A stretch of DNA of 64,000 bases from Chionis minor. Its lineage: Eukaryota; Chordata; Aves; Charadriiformes; Chionididae. The translations under genes and the position numbers were made by a program. Positions 48,618 to 61,972 of this stretch are shown piece by piece. Under the pieces are notes generated by a model, which was not told the origin of the DNA, searched no databases, and was given only the letters and a program-made list of their open reading frames with translations. Where the stretch lies: positions 124,001-188,000 of the forward strand of contig VZSF01001206.1 in assembly GCA_013398295.1 (NCBI GenBank), read 5' to 3'. Position 1 is the first letter of the stretch. Every line of letters begins with the position of its first letter.

Positions 48618-49734
48618 AGAACCAGTTCTGGTGAAGGAAACAAAACAAAAGTCTTCTCTTTTGTAATTCTAAAAATGACCAAACATTGAGCATCATTAAA
48701 AAGGTATTCAATTCTCACAGAATTAATATTGCCCAAAGCTTAGATAAGCTGGCCTGCTCAAATGCCTGATATTTTGATGATACTAATTTTTTTTTAATAT
48801 TTATATTTCTTAATGAAAATTAATCAAGCTTCATTCAAAGCAGCAGGCTTATACAAAGTTGCCTTATGCCGGTTGAAATTATTCTTTTCAAAAACCTTTT
48901 GACAATCTTTGCTGTGATAATATGGCTTAGAAAACACTAATGCTTCACACTGGTTAAGTACCACATCGCTTCTCCACAGTACTCAGAGCGTAGGCAGGAT
49001 TTTGGTGTTACCCCTGTGTATTCCCCCTGCCCTGTTTCTTCCAGTGTTATGGGGAACTGCAGCTGTGACATGAATTGGTCACTGGGGTCCTTACAAAATG
49101 CAGATCAGTCACTCCTGGAGCACTTTTCAGTGAGATATGGCCACTTCTTGTGCCAGCACAAGACTAACCCACACTGAGCAGAAAACAATTCCTACAGTGT
49201 TAATCCCAGAACTAATTCACCTGCATTGGGAAGAGGGTATCAGTGGCAGGAAAATGACATGAGTGCCCGTCTTGACCAAAAAGAAGGCATGTTAAAGTGA
49301 CAGACAAGGACAGAGGAACAGGCAAAAGGACCACACTTCTGAGTGGCAGCAAACTGTTTACTTCAGCTTAGCTTATGGGCGAAAGAGTATTCCCAGGTGA
49401 ACGGATTGCAACTGCTGGAGGACTGCTGTTTGCTGAAGTATGAGAACAGTTCATGGTCAACACTGTCTAGAAAAAGATGTATTTCAAATCATGGATCAGG
49501 TTCAATTTTATCTCAGTACAAACATGCAAGTTTGTAGATAATAAAGCAGAATTCATATATAGATGAAACTGGAGATTAGTTCTTAGGGTAAAAAGGTAAC
49601 TAACTCAGCCATCCAACAAATATGTTGAGGTTCTGGCTTTATCTTAGCTGCACTTGTGTCAATTTTTGTTTTGCCTCAGATCCCCACCTTTAAAACTAAG
49701 TTGATGTTTAATACTTTACAATTTTTTTAGGAGT

Positions 49735-49810
49735 ATAAAAAAATCCTTCTTAAAAACAAACCAAAAAAAAAAACCAAACCCACAACCCAAAACAAAGAAA
49801 GAAAAGAAGT
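49735..49810 (+). repeat. A-rich low-complexity patch
   Basis: A-runs broken by CC and CCC give an (A)nCC-like pattern, ending in AAAGAAAGAAAAGAAG. Simple low-complexity DNA. Confidence 0.7.
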
Positions 49811-52800
49811 AGACAAATAATTCAATATCTTGTGTCAAAGACTGAAGGAAAAATCTATGGGCTGACACATGCAAACTGAGCCCAACTTGTAAAGACTGTT
49901 TGGGTATTAATCATGAAGTATTAGAAAGAGACCAGATGACAAAGTAAATACCTGCTGACAAACATGATTTGAAAAGCCTTCACCTTGCACTGCAAGTTTC
50001 CATGCAAGCTTAGTATAAAACACATGACAGAATCTACTGATACTTCTGGAGCAACGGTATAGAGGACAAAATCTCTGGCAGTTCAGATAACTTTAGAATA
50101 GGGCCCTGGAGTTGGCAATAACAAAAAAAAAAACCACCATAACAAAAATCCATAAATTGTTTTGAGCTTTTCTGATTTATTGCCTTCTAATCAGTGTGAG
50201 TTCTCAGATGAATTGCGGGCCAGGATTTGGGGATCTTGTGTATAGCACCACAAGAAAAGACCAAAATCAGAGGTGTTTCAACATGAACTCTTCTACAAGA
50301 CAGCTCAGATTCTTCCCCTGCAAATCCAAAACGTCTCCTGCGAACTTCTGCCACCCCTGAGCCAATGAGTTGTCAGAGTCTTCTTGTTTTCTTCCCTTAG
50401 CAACAGTGGACAAGTTTTACCTGTTCACTTGTAACTGCTTTGAAAGAGAAGTGGAAAGAGAGGGATTTGTAACTGCTGGGTGCTGGGACAGCTGAGGAGC
50501 ACCAAATAGTCTTTGTTATTTGAAATCTGTGCGATGAAGTGCCCTAACAGCAGACACAAGACAGTACTCAACACCTCCGAACATAGCTGAAGTGGCTGGT
50601 CAGCATCATGGCTCAGCCCCAGATGGAGACTTTTGCCAGTAACTAGAGTAACTGGTTTCCAGAGTCCCTGACACCTCATTCACAGCTCCCAGATCAGATC
50701 CAGAGGTTTCAAAACCTCTTAGGGTAAGCACCTTCAGGCCAGATGGAACGAGAAGCTCAATATGAACACCACCCACCTCCCTTCTTCACATTTTCAATTG
50801 CAGCCAACCTTTGCCTCCCTGCTAGGTTCATACCTGTCCCTGTGGCCAGGCAACATCTACAGGAACTTGTCCCAGTGCATGGGAGGAGATTTCGGAGGGG
50901 AACACTGATGGCCTCATTGTCAGCACTTGTGGGGCTTTTAGGCTTTGGATCCAGGACCTTAAGCCTCCCCTTGCCAAGTTCTTTGCAGGGAGCATCCTTT
51001 CTGGGTTGTGGATCCAGTTATCATCCATGGGCTGACATGGAGTGCAACAAAACTGTATGTTTTTCTTCAATGAGCCTATTTAATAAGAAATCCCGGCAGC
51101 AAGTTGAAAGGAGATCATTTAAGAAGTGTTAACATCTAAGGAATTTTCTCTTTACAGAGCTTTTAAAAAAAGAATATATAATAGAAGATTTGCAAAAACT
51201 GTAATTTGTATGCAGTTAGAAAGAGAGAGATTTTAATGGAGAAATGCTACTAAGTAGCTGGTTTGCAGAGTGCCAAGCACCAGAAGCTTCATCTGAGATC
51301 ATTAAAGGCTTCTGGTACACCCCGTTTCAGGTAATTAAACATCGCATGACTTCTTTGAGAATATTATGTCGTGCTTTTTTCTGTTTCCTAGTTGTTTTCA
51401 GACTATCCCAATTTCCACAGAAGTTGTTTTAGTGGTATTTGTTTCTTTCCACCAGCCACTGAGAAATTAGTTTTCCAGCCTGGGTTTGTTAATAAACAAT
51501 TAACATTTCCGTGCAGTTTTGTACAGAGGAATCTAAAAAGAGGCTATTTTTGCTGTCACTCAGTTGGATGAAAGACTTGTGTCCTGAAGAATAATAGTCG
51601 TCAAATATCTAATGCAAAAGAGAAAAAAAATGGATGCTGTGCTTTCTATATAGCAAAAAGTCTTTGAATTTACATTTGAAATTCTTTAAAAGTAGGGACA
51701 TTTTTCAAATAACTGGCAATTGCCTAAATAGCTAGGCATAATAAATAATCTAAAGAATAACAGTGAGAAATTCTGTAGTTTTGTTTGTAAATATATTTCT
51801 ATGTCTGTTGTATTGCTGACTGTTACAGTGAAATTATAAATGTTCTAGCTACTTTGCAGTTAAAAAGAGCAGAATAAACTATTGCCTAAGCTATGGCTCT
51901 TCCAGCGTCCTCTACATTGTTGGAGAGACTTCAAATGATGTCAATGTCTATCGAAAGCAGCCTTCTATATCCAGTGGAAAATTTAAGAATATAATTTACA
52001 TTTGTCAAGTCTACCAATGTGGGCAAGAGACTACCACAGTTAGAGTTACTTACAGTCTTGTAAGATTTAACTGACATGAGAAGTAATTTCTGCATCTCAG
52101 TCTTGTTGTGTCCCACACATATCACTCATTGCATATGATCTGCCGAGTGCATCCATAGCTGCACAATATGTCTGATGCATGTAAGCTGGAACAATTGCAC
52201 GCACGCATGACGCGATACAGTAAGCACCAGACCTTCTTTTTTGGTCCTTCCAAAGTGGAGAGGCCTGAGACAGAGCACCTTTGAATATGATAGCTGTTAC
52301 CTGCTTGTGTTCTTTTTCTCAGCTTACACCTACAGCATTTTCTTAAAACTTGCACCTGACAACTTAAACGTGGCCTTTCACTGATCACATTCACTCAGAG
52401 ACAAACAAGGCACAACTAATTTCTGTTCTTAAAGTGCCAGGACAGCAGTGACAGAAAAGCATAAGGATCTAATGCAGATGGACAGTTAATGAAACTACCA
52501 GCTACTGCCAGTTGTGTGTCTTAAGAGAACACGCTACTCATTTTCCCCAAAGAAACTGTGTAGATTTCCTAATGGTGCTACAAGAAATTACAAACTGGAC
52601 AACTCAGAGATTATAAGGTTGGAGCCATATCCCTTCCTGCCATTTTATTATTTGTAGTCTTCTTGAGTTTGGTTCTATCACTTAGACCTCCCCTTTGAAA
52701 TTCAGTACACAAGACTGATAAAAAGTATGTTGTACTGAATGTCTAAAATGTGACTTTGTGAAATAAGCAGGAAGGAGGTATTCTGTGCATAAAACACATC

Positions 52801-53234
52801 TGTCTGTAACACATCAGCAACTGGACAGATTTCTACATTACTAAGTAATACTTTTTTTAAGAAGTAACTTGAAAGAAATGTTTTTGAATATTTAATCACA
52901 GATTTATTGGCCTATACCTCATATGTATGTGCATCATTTGTTACCATATTTCTTATTTCTTCATGTGGAGAAAGACAGAGGCCATAATACATAAGGATGA
53001 TAGGCTATATGAACTATGAAAGGTCAAGTCTAAAGTATTATTTGATATTTGCTAGAATCCACCGTTTCTTTCAAGAAGGAAAAGAAAGCAAAACAGATCA
53101 GTTTTATCCAGTCTGCTGAGTTTATTTTCTATCCCTTCCTTATTCCGGGCTTCCAGAAGTAATAAACTGGCTGTAGCTACTGACATTTTTCTGGAAGATT
53201 GATCTTCTCAGTCACACACTTTTTGCAAACATAA

Positions 53235-53390
53235 TATCAGCTTGCATTTATATAGCTCATTTCATCTCAAAGAATCCCAAAACCTTTTACAAATTTAATG
53301 TAGTGGAATACATACTCATCCCACACCGAACATGGCCGTCTTCAGGACAGAGAACACTTTGTGACTAGCTAATAGCAGTTAAAGGCAGAA
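53235..53390 (+). repeat. Possible ancient dispersed repeat
   Basis: The core at 53244-53293 reads GCATTTATATAGCTCATTTC, then ATCTCAAAGAATCCCAAAAC, then CTTTTACAAA. I recall a phrase of this shape (tatatagc..ttt.catc..aa..atc.caaa.c.cttttacaaa) from very old repeats in vertebrate genomes, but I cannot name the family. The edges are guesses. If right, it is a fossil insertion far older than the CR1 copies in this window. Confidence 0.3.
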
Positions 53391-53850
53391 AGTAAGAAAG
53401 AATATTGTATCACCTTAAAAATTAAACCCAAAATCTATCGTGGCTACATATCAATAAAAACATATCTCTTTTTTTTTTTTTCTAATTAATGACAGCTAAG
53501 GACCCTTCACAGAGTCTTGGAAAAACTCCACCAAGCGTTGGCATTAAAACTATAAAAGTGCCCTTACTGGGCCAACCAGGAGCCCTTCAAAAACTGCATT
53601 TTGTTTCAGAGACCAGTAAGTGTCCAGAAGAGAGTTTAAGAACAAAGGGATCGCATGACCTTACTCCCCTAGGTCTCGCACAGCCTGAAGGATGGTCATG
53701 GATTTCCTGAACCAAAATAATGTTTTATTTAACAACCCTCCACAGAGTCTTCCCTTACAGACTCGCCCAGTTCCTTGTCATACCCATATGCTTTTTTATT
53801 ATTATTGTTTTCTTTAACTCCCTGAGAAAAGATGTCCCAAGCTTAATTTC

Positions 53851-53910
53851 AAACAATTAATTCATTAAATTAATTGATTAAATGATTAAATTAATTAATT
53901 TTAAACAATT
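53851..53910. repeat. ATTA-rich tract with inverted arms
   Basis: Sixty bases are almost only A and T, rich in TTAATTAA-like words. CAATTAAT (53854-53861) and ATTAATTG (53869-53876) form perfect 8-base arms around a 7-base loop. TAAT/ATTA words are homeodomain core sites, but in such AT-rich DNA they mean little. Confidence 0.6.
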
Positions 53911-56900
53911 TTCACACAGTGAAAACTCTCAAAGCTCACTTAGCATAAGCACCAAACCAAGTGATAACTATTACTGACCACTTTTATTTGATGTCCCTTC
54001 CTCTTTTATCCAAAGAAACATTCCTTAATGACTTTCTCCACAATACTTCAGATTTTAGAGGTCTCTCATATATCCCTCCTTATCTATCTCTTTTCTACAA
54101 CTGAAAAATCATATTATCTTTATTCTTTTCTCTGATCGCTGTCATTCCATGCTTTCAGCTGTAGCTGCTGCCCGTTCTTGCTATCTTCTCCACAATGTTT
54201 TCAGATGGGAGGAACTTGAATTGCACTCTCTGGTCAGTTTACAAGGACACACAGGCTTTACCCAGTGGCATCATCATAATAATAATATTTCCCATTTTGA
54301 TCTTTATTTCTTATTTAGCATGTTATGAATAAAATCGGGGTGTGAAAAACCTCCCAGTTCTGAAGACAACATAAATGTTCTGAAGAGCCGGTGTTATCCA
54401 CTGTGGCACTGCAAAGTTCCCTGTCTCAGGACAGGCATCTGTCAAGACCTACAGATCCTGGCTCACCCCACGCAAGCTGCAGCGCTGCCCTGCAAATAGC
54501 CAGGAACAGCACAGCTGGGCAGCACAGGGGGAGGAGGATGAGGAGAAGGAAGGAGGTCTGTAACAAGGCAGAGTGCTGGACAGCATGGGTTGGTAATCTC
54601 TGAAACTGTGACTCCTGCAGCCAGTGCAGGGATCAAGCCCTGGAAGTCAAGAATAAGAAATGACTGTGAGTTTCCAGCCATATCACTATATTTTCTCCCT
54701 CTATATATGTAAGATCTTTCATTTTCTTTTTTTTTTCCCCCATGACCACATTTCTCGGTGATGCTTAATCATTTCTAGTAACAGCATTTATCATTTGTCA
54801 TTTTCCAAAATGAAGAGATCACAGAGTACCTCAGGCATGTTTTCACCGAAACAGTGCAGACAGGCACTATCATTTGTCTGATGATGTGTTATTTCTCTGT
54901 GTATTTAAAATCACTCACACTATTTCCTTCCTTCCCTGCAACATGCTTCCACTTTTCCTTTGCCTTATTGCATTTTATACTCATAACCATTTTGATATCC
55001 ACTTCCAATACCCCACATATTTACATTTTTGATTTTCAAGTAATTCCATCTGACAAAAATCCTGTCCTTCGTTTTATTTTTTTCCAACTATGTTGTCGTG
55101 CTCTTTTTCCTATCTAAACTGCATTATTTTTCTGCTTTCCAATTAAACTGATGCATGACTCCAGTTGATACGTTTCTGCCTCTGTTATATAAATTTATAT
55201 TTCCTTCTATGTCATTAATAAACAAATAAAAAATATGTGAACTTAACATCAACTCCAGCAAACTTCCCTCTCTTGCCTCCACCATTGCATGCTACTACAT
55301 CGTTTCATTACCTCTTTTTTATGCTTCTCTGCCAGTATCCATCCCATGTTACCGTACTTAAAGTATCAGCCGATTTGGATTTTTTTTTTTTTTAAATAAG
55401 ATTCATGTGTACTTTGGAAACCACAGGTGATGTTTTCCCTGCTGAGAACAGTTATCTCTAGTACTTCTCATTCTTCAGAAGAAAGTCGAGCATAACTCCA
55501 CGTAACCCTTCCATGATCAAATAGCATCACATTTATGATTTGATATTCAGTAGGACAATTTTCCTAGCCATAAGGATAGAAGTAGTCCCATTAGAGGCAA
55601 ATATTTGGAGCAGAGCACACACCTAAATGCCAATTATTTTGGAAAATGCACAAGTTTAAGAGGTTTTTTAGTAGCAATGCTCACCTGAGAATTTATACTA
55701 GAAACATTTGCATACTATTCTTTGCACAGTGTCTTACGGAGCCCTCTAACTAAAGTACTATTCCAACCTTAATACAACTTTGTCCTGTCATCCCACACTG
55801 GAAGCTAAAAACAGGGAGGGGGAACAACCTATGTAGTACTGAGTACTTTCCTTTTCAGAACTTATTCTGGTGGGGGGTCATATTGACCTAAGGTGCCTGT
55901 GACTAGATGGAGGCACACAAAAGGCAGACCTGAGGTGTTGCCCAAAACAGGCTTCCCAGTCCTACTGTTTGCTGGCCTCCAGCTCATTCACCTCCAATAA
56001 ACCGTGCGAATGTACCACCATTATAAGAGGCCAGTGCTGAAGATGTTAAGGAACATGAGGATGCTACAGGAATGAAAACATTAAGGGATGTATTATCATA
56101 GTTAGCACACCCTGGGTATATGCACAGTGGTGTGATTTCCAGCTGATGACTCTTATTCAGGACCCTACGAGAACAGAAACAGTATATTCAGATTTATTAA
56201 GGCAAAATAATAAACCAAGCAAAAATGCAAATACACTAAACGCTAAAGCAAGTCTCATAAAGAGAAAAGTTATTTCCTAAAAACTTGAAAACTTACCAAT
56301 TTATAAATATAAATTTAGGTTTCTCTGTTTATATGTTTACATGTATATATTGAAAACAAAGAAAAAGAGATACAAGTGTTCTAAATAAATATTGTGCATG
56401 TGCTTAAAGAGGGCAGAGAGAATAATTAGATTATTTTGTATGTGTATTGTTCATGAACTAAAATACTGATTACAGTACAAAACATTAATACCAAAGGCAA
56501 ATAGCGGGCTTACAGAGGTTTGTTCCTCTAGTTTCTTTAAGGTGCCTGATGGGATTTCTCATATCCTGTTAAACATCAAATTTGTTGACAAGAATGAGAA
56601 ATTGACTAGTTCTTATCTTCCCGTTACAGGGAAGCACTGGGGAAAGGAGGGAAGCCATTGTTTTTGGTTAAGTATGTAATGTGCTTGCACTTCATGTCTC
56701 TTAAAATGGAGAACAATGTGCTGATGATAAGAATAGAAGAAAGAGAAACAGCTGCACCTGATAGAAATTCCATATTCTGATAATTAAATCCACAGTGTTG
56801 TCTGCCAGAAATCTCTCTTCTTCATTCCACAAACCCCTGTCTTTTGCAGGTGCTCAAATGCAGCTGTACGTATACAGCTACTGTGGCACCATCTGCACAA

Positions 56901-59356
56901 GTGAGTGACTTTGAAATGTTATTTTTCAGAAACATCATAGATAAAACAGGATAATTCTTATCAGGAAACTATTAAGAAGATATATAGTCTCATCATGCAT
57001 CTTTCAGGTAGGGACACCACACAGAGCACCTGCTGCTCATCACAACAAATGAATTCATCCTTACCTCTGAACTTAGCCGCATACAAATTAGAGCAGCAAA
57101 CTGAGAGACTGGAATACTTTATAATCTGTTTGTAATGACAATTGGAATTAAAACTAACCACAACAATGAAATACAGAGCTAGATAAGTGAAAACAGCAGG
57201 GCTTGTGGTTTGTTTGTATGCCCAGACTGCCTTTAAAGAGTGTCATTCATTACATTATCCCCTAAATACTAGTTAGAAAAAAGATTGACAGTTTTATGTT
57301 AACCATTTTAGATTAAACAAGTAATTATTAAACTTGCTTATCTGTCAGTTCATGGTCACAGCTTGAATAAAGCTCTCCTTTCCACAATTTCAGCTAATCT
57401 TTAGTTTGATGGAGAATATTTTGTGCTAAGTTAAAGAAAATCATGAGTTTCTGATCTCTTTTATCTAAATCCTAAAAAAAAAAAAATAATTAAAATCTAT
57501 AACAGGATTGTATTTAAAGTTTAAAATGTTCTTTACTTTGCTCCTTGAAAGTTGGTGTTAATCAAAAGGTAAGGAATTCAAATTCATCCTCAGTACCTGA
57601 ACATCAATATGGTGAATAGCTTTTGAAATATTAGCAGTCTACAGAACTAGGGAAAGAACTCAGATTAATCATTAATGCAGGGATGACCCAACTTATTAAG
57701 GGGATGTATCTTTCATTTCCTCATGGGTTTTCTGCATTTTTCACAAGGTTGGGGGTTTTTATTCTTACTTCTCAAGCACCAGCAGAGTGAACTCTGACAA
57801 TCCATAAACACAGCACAGTTATGCAGCATAGAAATTCACTTTTTAGGGGAAAAGAAAAAATAGAAAACTCAAAAAGCACTAACTTTTTACTTTGCTGTTG
57901 CTCAGATGCTCCCACAAAACTAATAATCCTGCTAATTATGGGAAATTGTAAAAATTTAACAGAGTTCGAATGCAATATGTCTTCTATCTCACCTCCCAAA
58001 GCCATCCCGCAAACACTCATTACCAGTCATAAGAACACTGCTATGGCTACTACTGGTTTTGCAGGTATTTTAGGATTAAAGTAATAAAATTACCCTTACT
58101 ACATTACTCAAATATATGCTATAAAACAACAACAGAAACATTTTCATTGCCTTGAGCAGGCACTATCTTTTGACATAAAAGTGAGTAAACATAATCATAT
58201 TTCTAACGAATCACTTAAAACTTAAATATCTTTGAATTTATGGTCAATTTGTGCAATGATCTCTCCACATTTAAAGCCTGTCTCTGCTTATCCTAGAAGC
58301 TTATGCATTCTAAATCATATCTCTCTGGATCATCGGCATTTATTTTACTATGCTTTTCCTCAGAGGTTACTGACTATTAATTAATGCTATTCATTTATTC
58401 CAGGTGATCATCTGATATTTTATTTGCAACCGTCTATGCCTTTGACCTTCTTCACTGGCATGTTGAAAGAAGATTTCAAGTTATTTATCACAACTTAGAA
58501 GAGTGAAGACTAGTGGATTTTTTGCATTTATTTCTTGTCTAAGTCAAAATGTGTTTGTCAGATCTAATGGCTCTTAAATCAGTTCAAAGAACGAACACCA
58601 TTTTAGAGCGTCAGTATCACACAGCTTTTTCAGGAATTGGAGACTACCAGCACCGTAGCTATCAGAATTTATGAATCCAATAGATTCCTGATGCATAGAT
58701 TGTCTAGATAACACCATGTTTATTTGTTAGCTAGAAAGGTTTTACAATACACACACATAGCTGAAGGTCTTCATTGACACATTAAACTATTTTTCATTAA
58801 AAGCATGTTTTTAGAGAAGAAAAAGTAAATTTTATGTAGGAGATAGTGCTGCCTCCCAAGTACTCAAGTACTGATTCCTCCTTTTTGCCTAAAATAGTGG
58901 TTATTCCCAACAGATGACACTGCAGAACATATGTGATTTTCAAAGTAATAGGGTGTGTAACTTCTTAGAAAGTCAAAGAGAGGTTGCCTACTCCATTCAC
59001 ACCATCCTTGTTCCCACAAGACACCTGATTCAGTCTTCCACCTCCACCCTTTCACCTTTTGTCATTTTTGTGGGCTGGACTCCAAAGGAGATATTTATTA
59101 TTTTGACTGCTAAATTAACATACAGAGCAACTTCCTTGTAAGCCAGAACACGAGAAAATTAAATAAAGAATTTCCATATTAAATTCAAAAGAAGTCATTC
59201 ATTTTCAGAATTAAGTCAGCTTGCAACTTAGGGAAGTAATCATTTAGACAAATGAAGTTTACCCCAAATCCTGTAAAATAAAGCTCCCTAATCTTACACA
59301 TTTTGATAATCTACTGTCAAAATATTAACTTGATAAGATATTCAGACATGGTTGGA

Positions 59357-59380
59357 TTTCTTTCTTTTTCTTTCTTTCCC
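59357..59380 (+). repeat. (TTTC)n pyrimidine microsatellite
   Basis: About five TTTC units, all pyrimidine, 24 bases. Confidence 0.75.
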
Positions 59381-59497
59381 ACAAGACCTAGAAGGTTAAA
59401 CAGTATTAACCCTACCTTATATCACCTTTGACTAGAGCTACAGGGAACAACTGAGATACCTGAATCATGAAGTCTGGTTGCACAGAAGTGATGATGT

Positions 59498-59518
59498 CAA
59501 CAACAACAACAACAACAA
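59498..59518 (+). repeat. (CAA)7 microsatellite
   Basis: Seven perfect CAA units. A pure trinucleotide run is likely to vary in length between individuals. Confidence 0.9.
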
Positions 59519-61598
59519 GTTGGCAAAGGCTTTTCTCACATCTATATTTCATAAGTCAGACAGTCAGTTCTACATTAATTTTCAAGCAGTCTGTGCTTGC
59601 CCTTCCACAGCATTTAGAGTATGAATGCAAGTAGCAAATAGAGACGTAACTCATAACTGCTTTTGACAACCTTAATTTTCAAACACCTGATCTAGTCATA
59701 TATGATAACTGCTACGAAGGCAGCTTCAAGGTCAGTGTGTCCAGATTAGTAATTCAAATAAAGAAAAAGGAGTTAATAATATCAGAATTACAAAAGGCCC
59801 TTCCTTTGTACAAATAATACTTACACTTTACATATACAATGTAAAAATGTGTATCATATATATAATAACTTTGTTATAAATACCTATTTACTTTATAGTT
59901 ATAAAAATCATTACAGTTGCTTTAAGCAATCTTCTAACCTCAGACCTGTTTATCCTTCTAGAAAAAAACCCCCAAAGTCTTCTGTGCCTCCTGAGCATCT
60001 CTGCATAAGTATTGTATATATTTTGGGGCATCTGTGCACTTGCAAACTCTCTATAAGTACCACATAACAATTTCCATGCTGTTTTAAAACAGCCTTTGCC
60101 TGGAGTACTTGTTAAACTACTTGCATTTTAATTATCCAACTGTTAGGGAATTGGCTTGGAACATCAGCTGCTTAGATGAAATTTCTGCTTTGCTCAGCTT
60201 TTGGTCATGCCTGACCATGTAGATATTATTTATTCTTTCCATAAATTATATCTCTATCATAGTAGAGCTCCAGTGAGAAAAATACCCAAACTTGAAGAGT
60301 ATAACTATGGTGTGGTATTGAACACCTGTGATACACACTTAAAACGAATGTTGAACAATCCGTATATATTTTCCCTACCAGCAAATCCAACTAACTCTTT
60401 CAACTGTGAAATGCACTTAGTGACTAGAATTAGAAAGACACTAACATCGCATCATCAAGCAGTCGGGTGAAGAGAACTGTGGTAGCATATTTATGCACAC
60501 AAAAACAAGAGTGCTTTAGGTTTTCAACCTCCGGTATATTGGAGCCTTGACAGGAAAAAGAGTGGAAGGAATGGCTTTTCCTCAGAGTATTTAATTTTCT
60601 TTCACTAGGACATATTCAGAAACCAAGAATGCTAGTAGTTCTTATTTAAACAATCCAAAACTCTCCATGTTGACAAGGCAGCAGGACCATAGAGACTGTG
60701 AATTATCATTGTGTGCTCAGCACAGTACTTAAGGGATTGTTCATGTGAGCACCAACAACCAGTCTGTCCATCACCGACTTAGACTAGGACAAATTATTTG
60801 CAAGACTGCAATGTGATGTCTGGGTCAGGTGAAATACGGAACATCTTAGGCAACCATCAGATTTGCAACAGAGATTAGAAGAGGTACATATTTAACTCTC
60901 ATGTATATGAGAACTACCTGGTGAAGTCTGGTGAGCGAAGAAAGTCATCTGATAAAATTGTGAGTATATTTGATAAATATTTTATCCTTCTGTTCTGAAA
61001 TATTTACAAAACATACATTTTCCTCCTATTTCAAAGAAAAATATGCACATGGGGAAAAAATCTGCTAAAGCTGCTTACTCCCTCTGACGACGCTGACTTG
61101 ATTGCTAGATTTTTATGTCAAAATTATACAGGCTCAATTAAGAGCATAAGGGATTGCAATGTGTCAGAGAAGTGGAAATCTAATGCTACATTTCAGTTTT
61201 AAAAGCTTTCTTAGTGGTGAGACCAAGTAAGATAATCAAGCCAGAACTAACAGATGTTTTAGGGTCACAGGGCTGCTAACTACAACAACTCTGACAGTGT
61301 TTGATGTTAGCTTCCGGAGAGATGCCAAACCTACAACAGGGGTCACAAACAGCCTGAGGACAACCACAGCATACCTCTCACTGGTACAAACTGGTAGGCA
61401 TGAGAAGTCAGATGTGAGAGACAAAAGAAGGGCCACTATTCGTATGTGACCTGGACTCCATGACAAATAGAGAAATGCATTCCTATGACACATTCTAGTG
61501 ACACATCTACCTGTATTATTTAACCACAAACAGATTAACCCATGAACTGCTGTGACAGTCATCTGGGAGAAGTTACACAGATAGGTTTTAAAGCATTT

Positions 61599-61972
61599 CA
61601 CAGAATGACAGAATCATAGAATGGTTTGGGTTAGAAGCGACCTTTAAAGGTCATCTAGTCCAGCCCTCCAGGGACATCTTCAGCTAGATCAGGTTGCTCA
61701 AATTCCCCTGTCCAACTTGAACTTGAATGTTTCCAGGGATAGGGCAACTACAACTTCTCTGGGTGAGCTGTTCCAGTGTTTCAGCACCCTCATCATAAAA
61801 AATTTCTTCTTTATATATCTAGTCTAGATCTATCCTCCTTTATTTAAAGTCATTTTGCCTTGTCCTATCACAACAGGCCCTACTGAAAAGTCTGTCCCTG
61901 TCTTTCTTATAAGTCCCCTTTAAGCACTGAAACACTGCAACAAGGTCTCCCCAGTCTTCTCGTCTTCAACCA
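61599..61972 (-). mobile_element. CR1 LINE copy 10, 3'-end fragment
   Basis: Minus-strand CR1. The plus strand starts TCACAGAATGACAGAATCATAG and continues GAATGGTTTGGGTTAGAAGC, AAAGGTCATCTAGTCCAGCC, TTCCAGGGATAGGGCAAC, CTGTTCCAGTGTTTCAGC, and the ORF2 end at AAGGTCTCCCCAGTCTTCTC. Several indels break the frame. Its UTR is of the type in copies 1, 2 and 9 but more decayed. Confidence 0.93.

Larger units (their letters stand above)
46611..61598. other. Long unique AT-rich DNA, no gene seen
   Basis: Fifteen kilobases without a recognised gene or young transposon. Listed separately: an A-rich patch (49735-49810), a T-box-like palindrome (48604-48617), an ancient-repeat-like segment (53235-53390), an ATTA-rich inverted repeat (53851-53910), and TTTC and CAA microsatellites. 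Less AT-rich patches occur at about 48950-49330, 50420-51060, 54391-54640 and 55800-56100. The longest frames are 50743-51132 (+, 129 codons) and 61236-61601 (-, 121 codons, starting a few bases inside CR1 copy 10). I assign no function to either. Confidence 0.55.
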
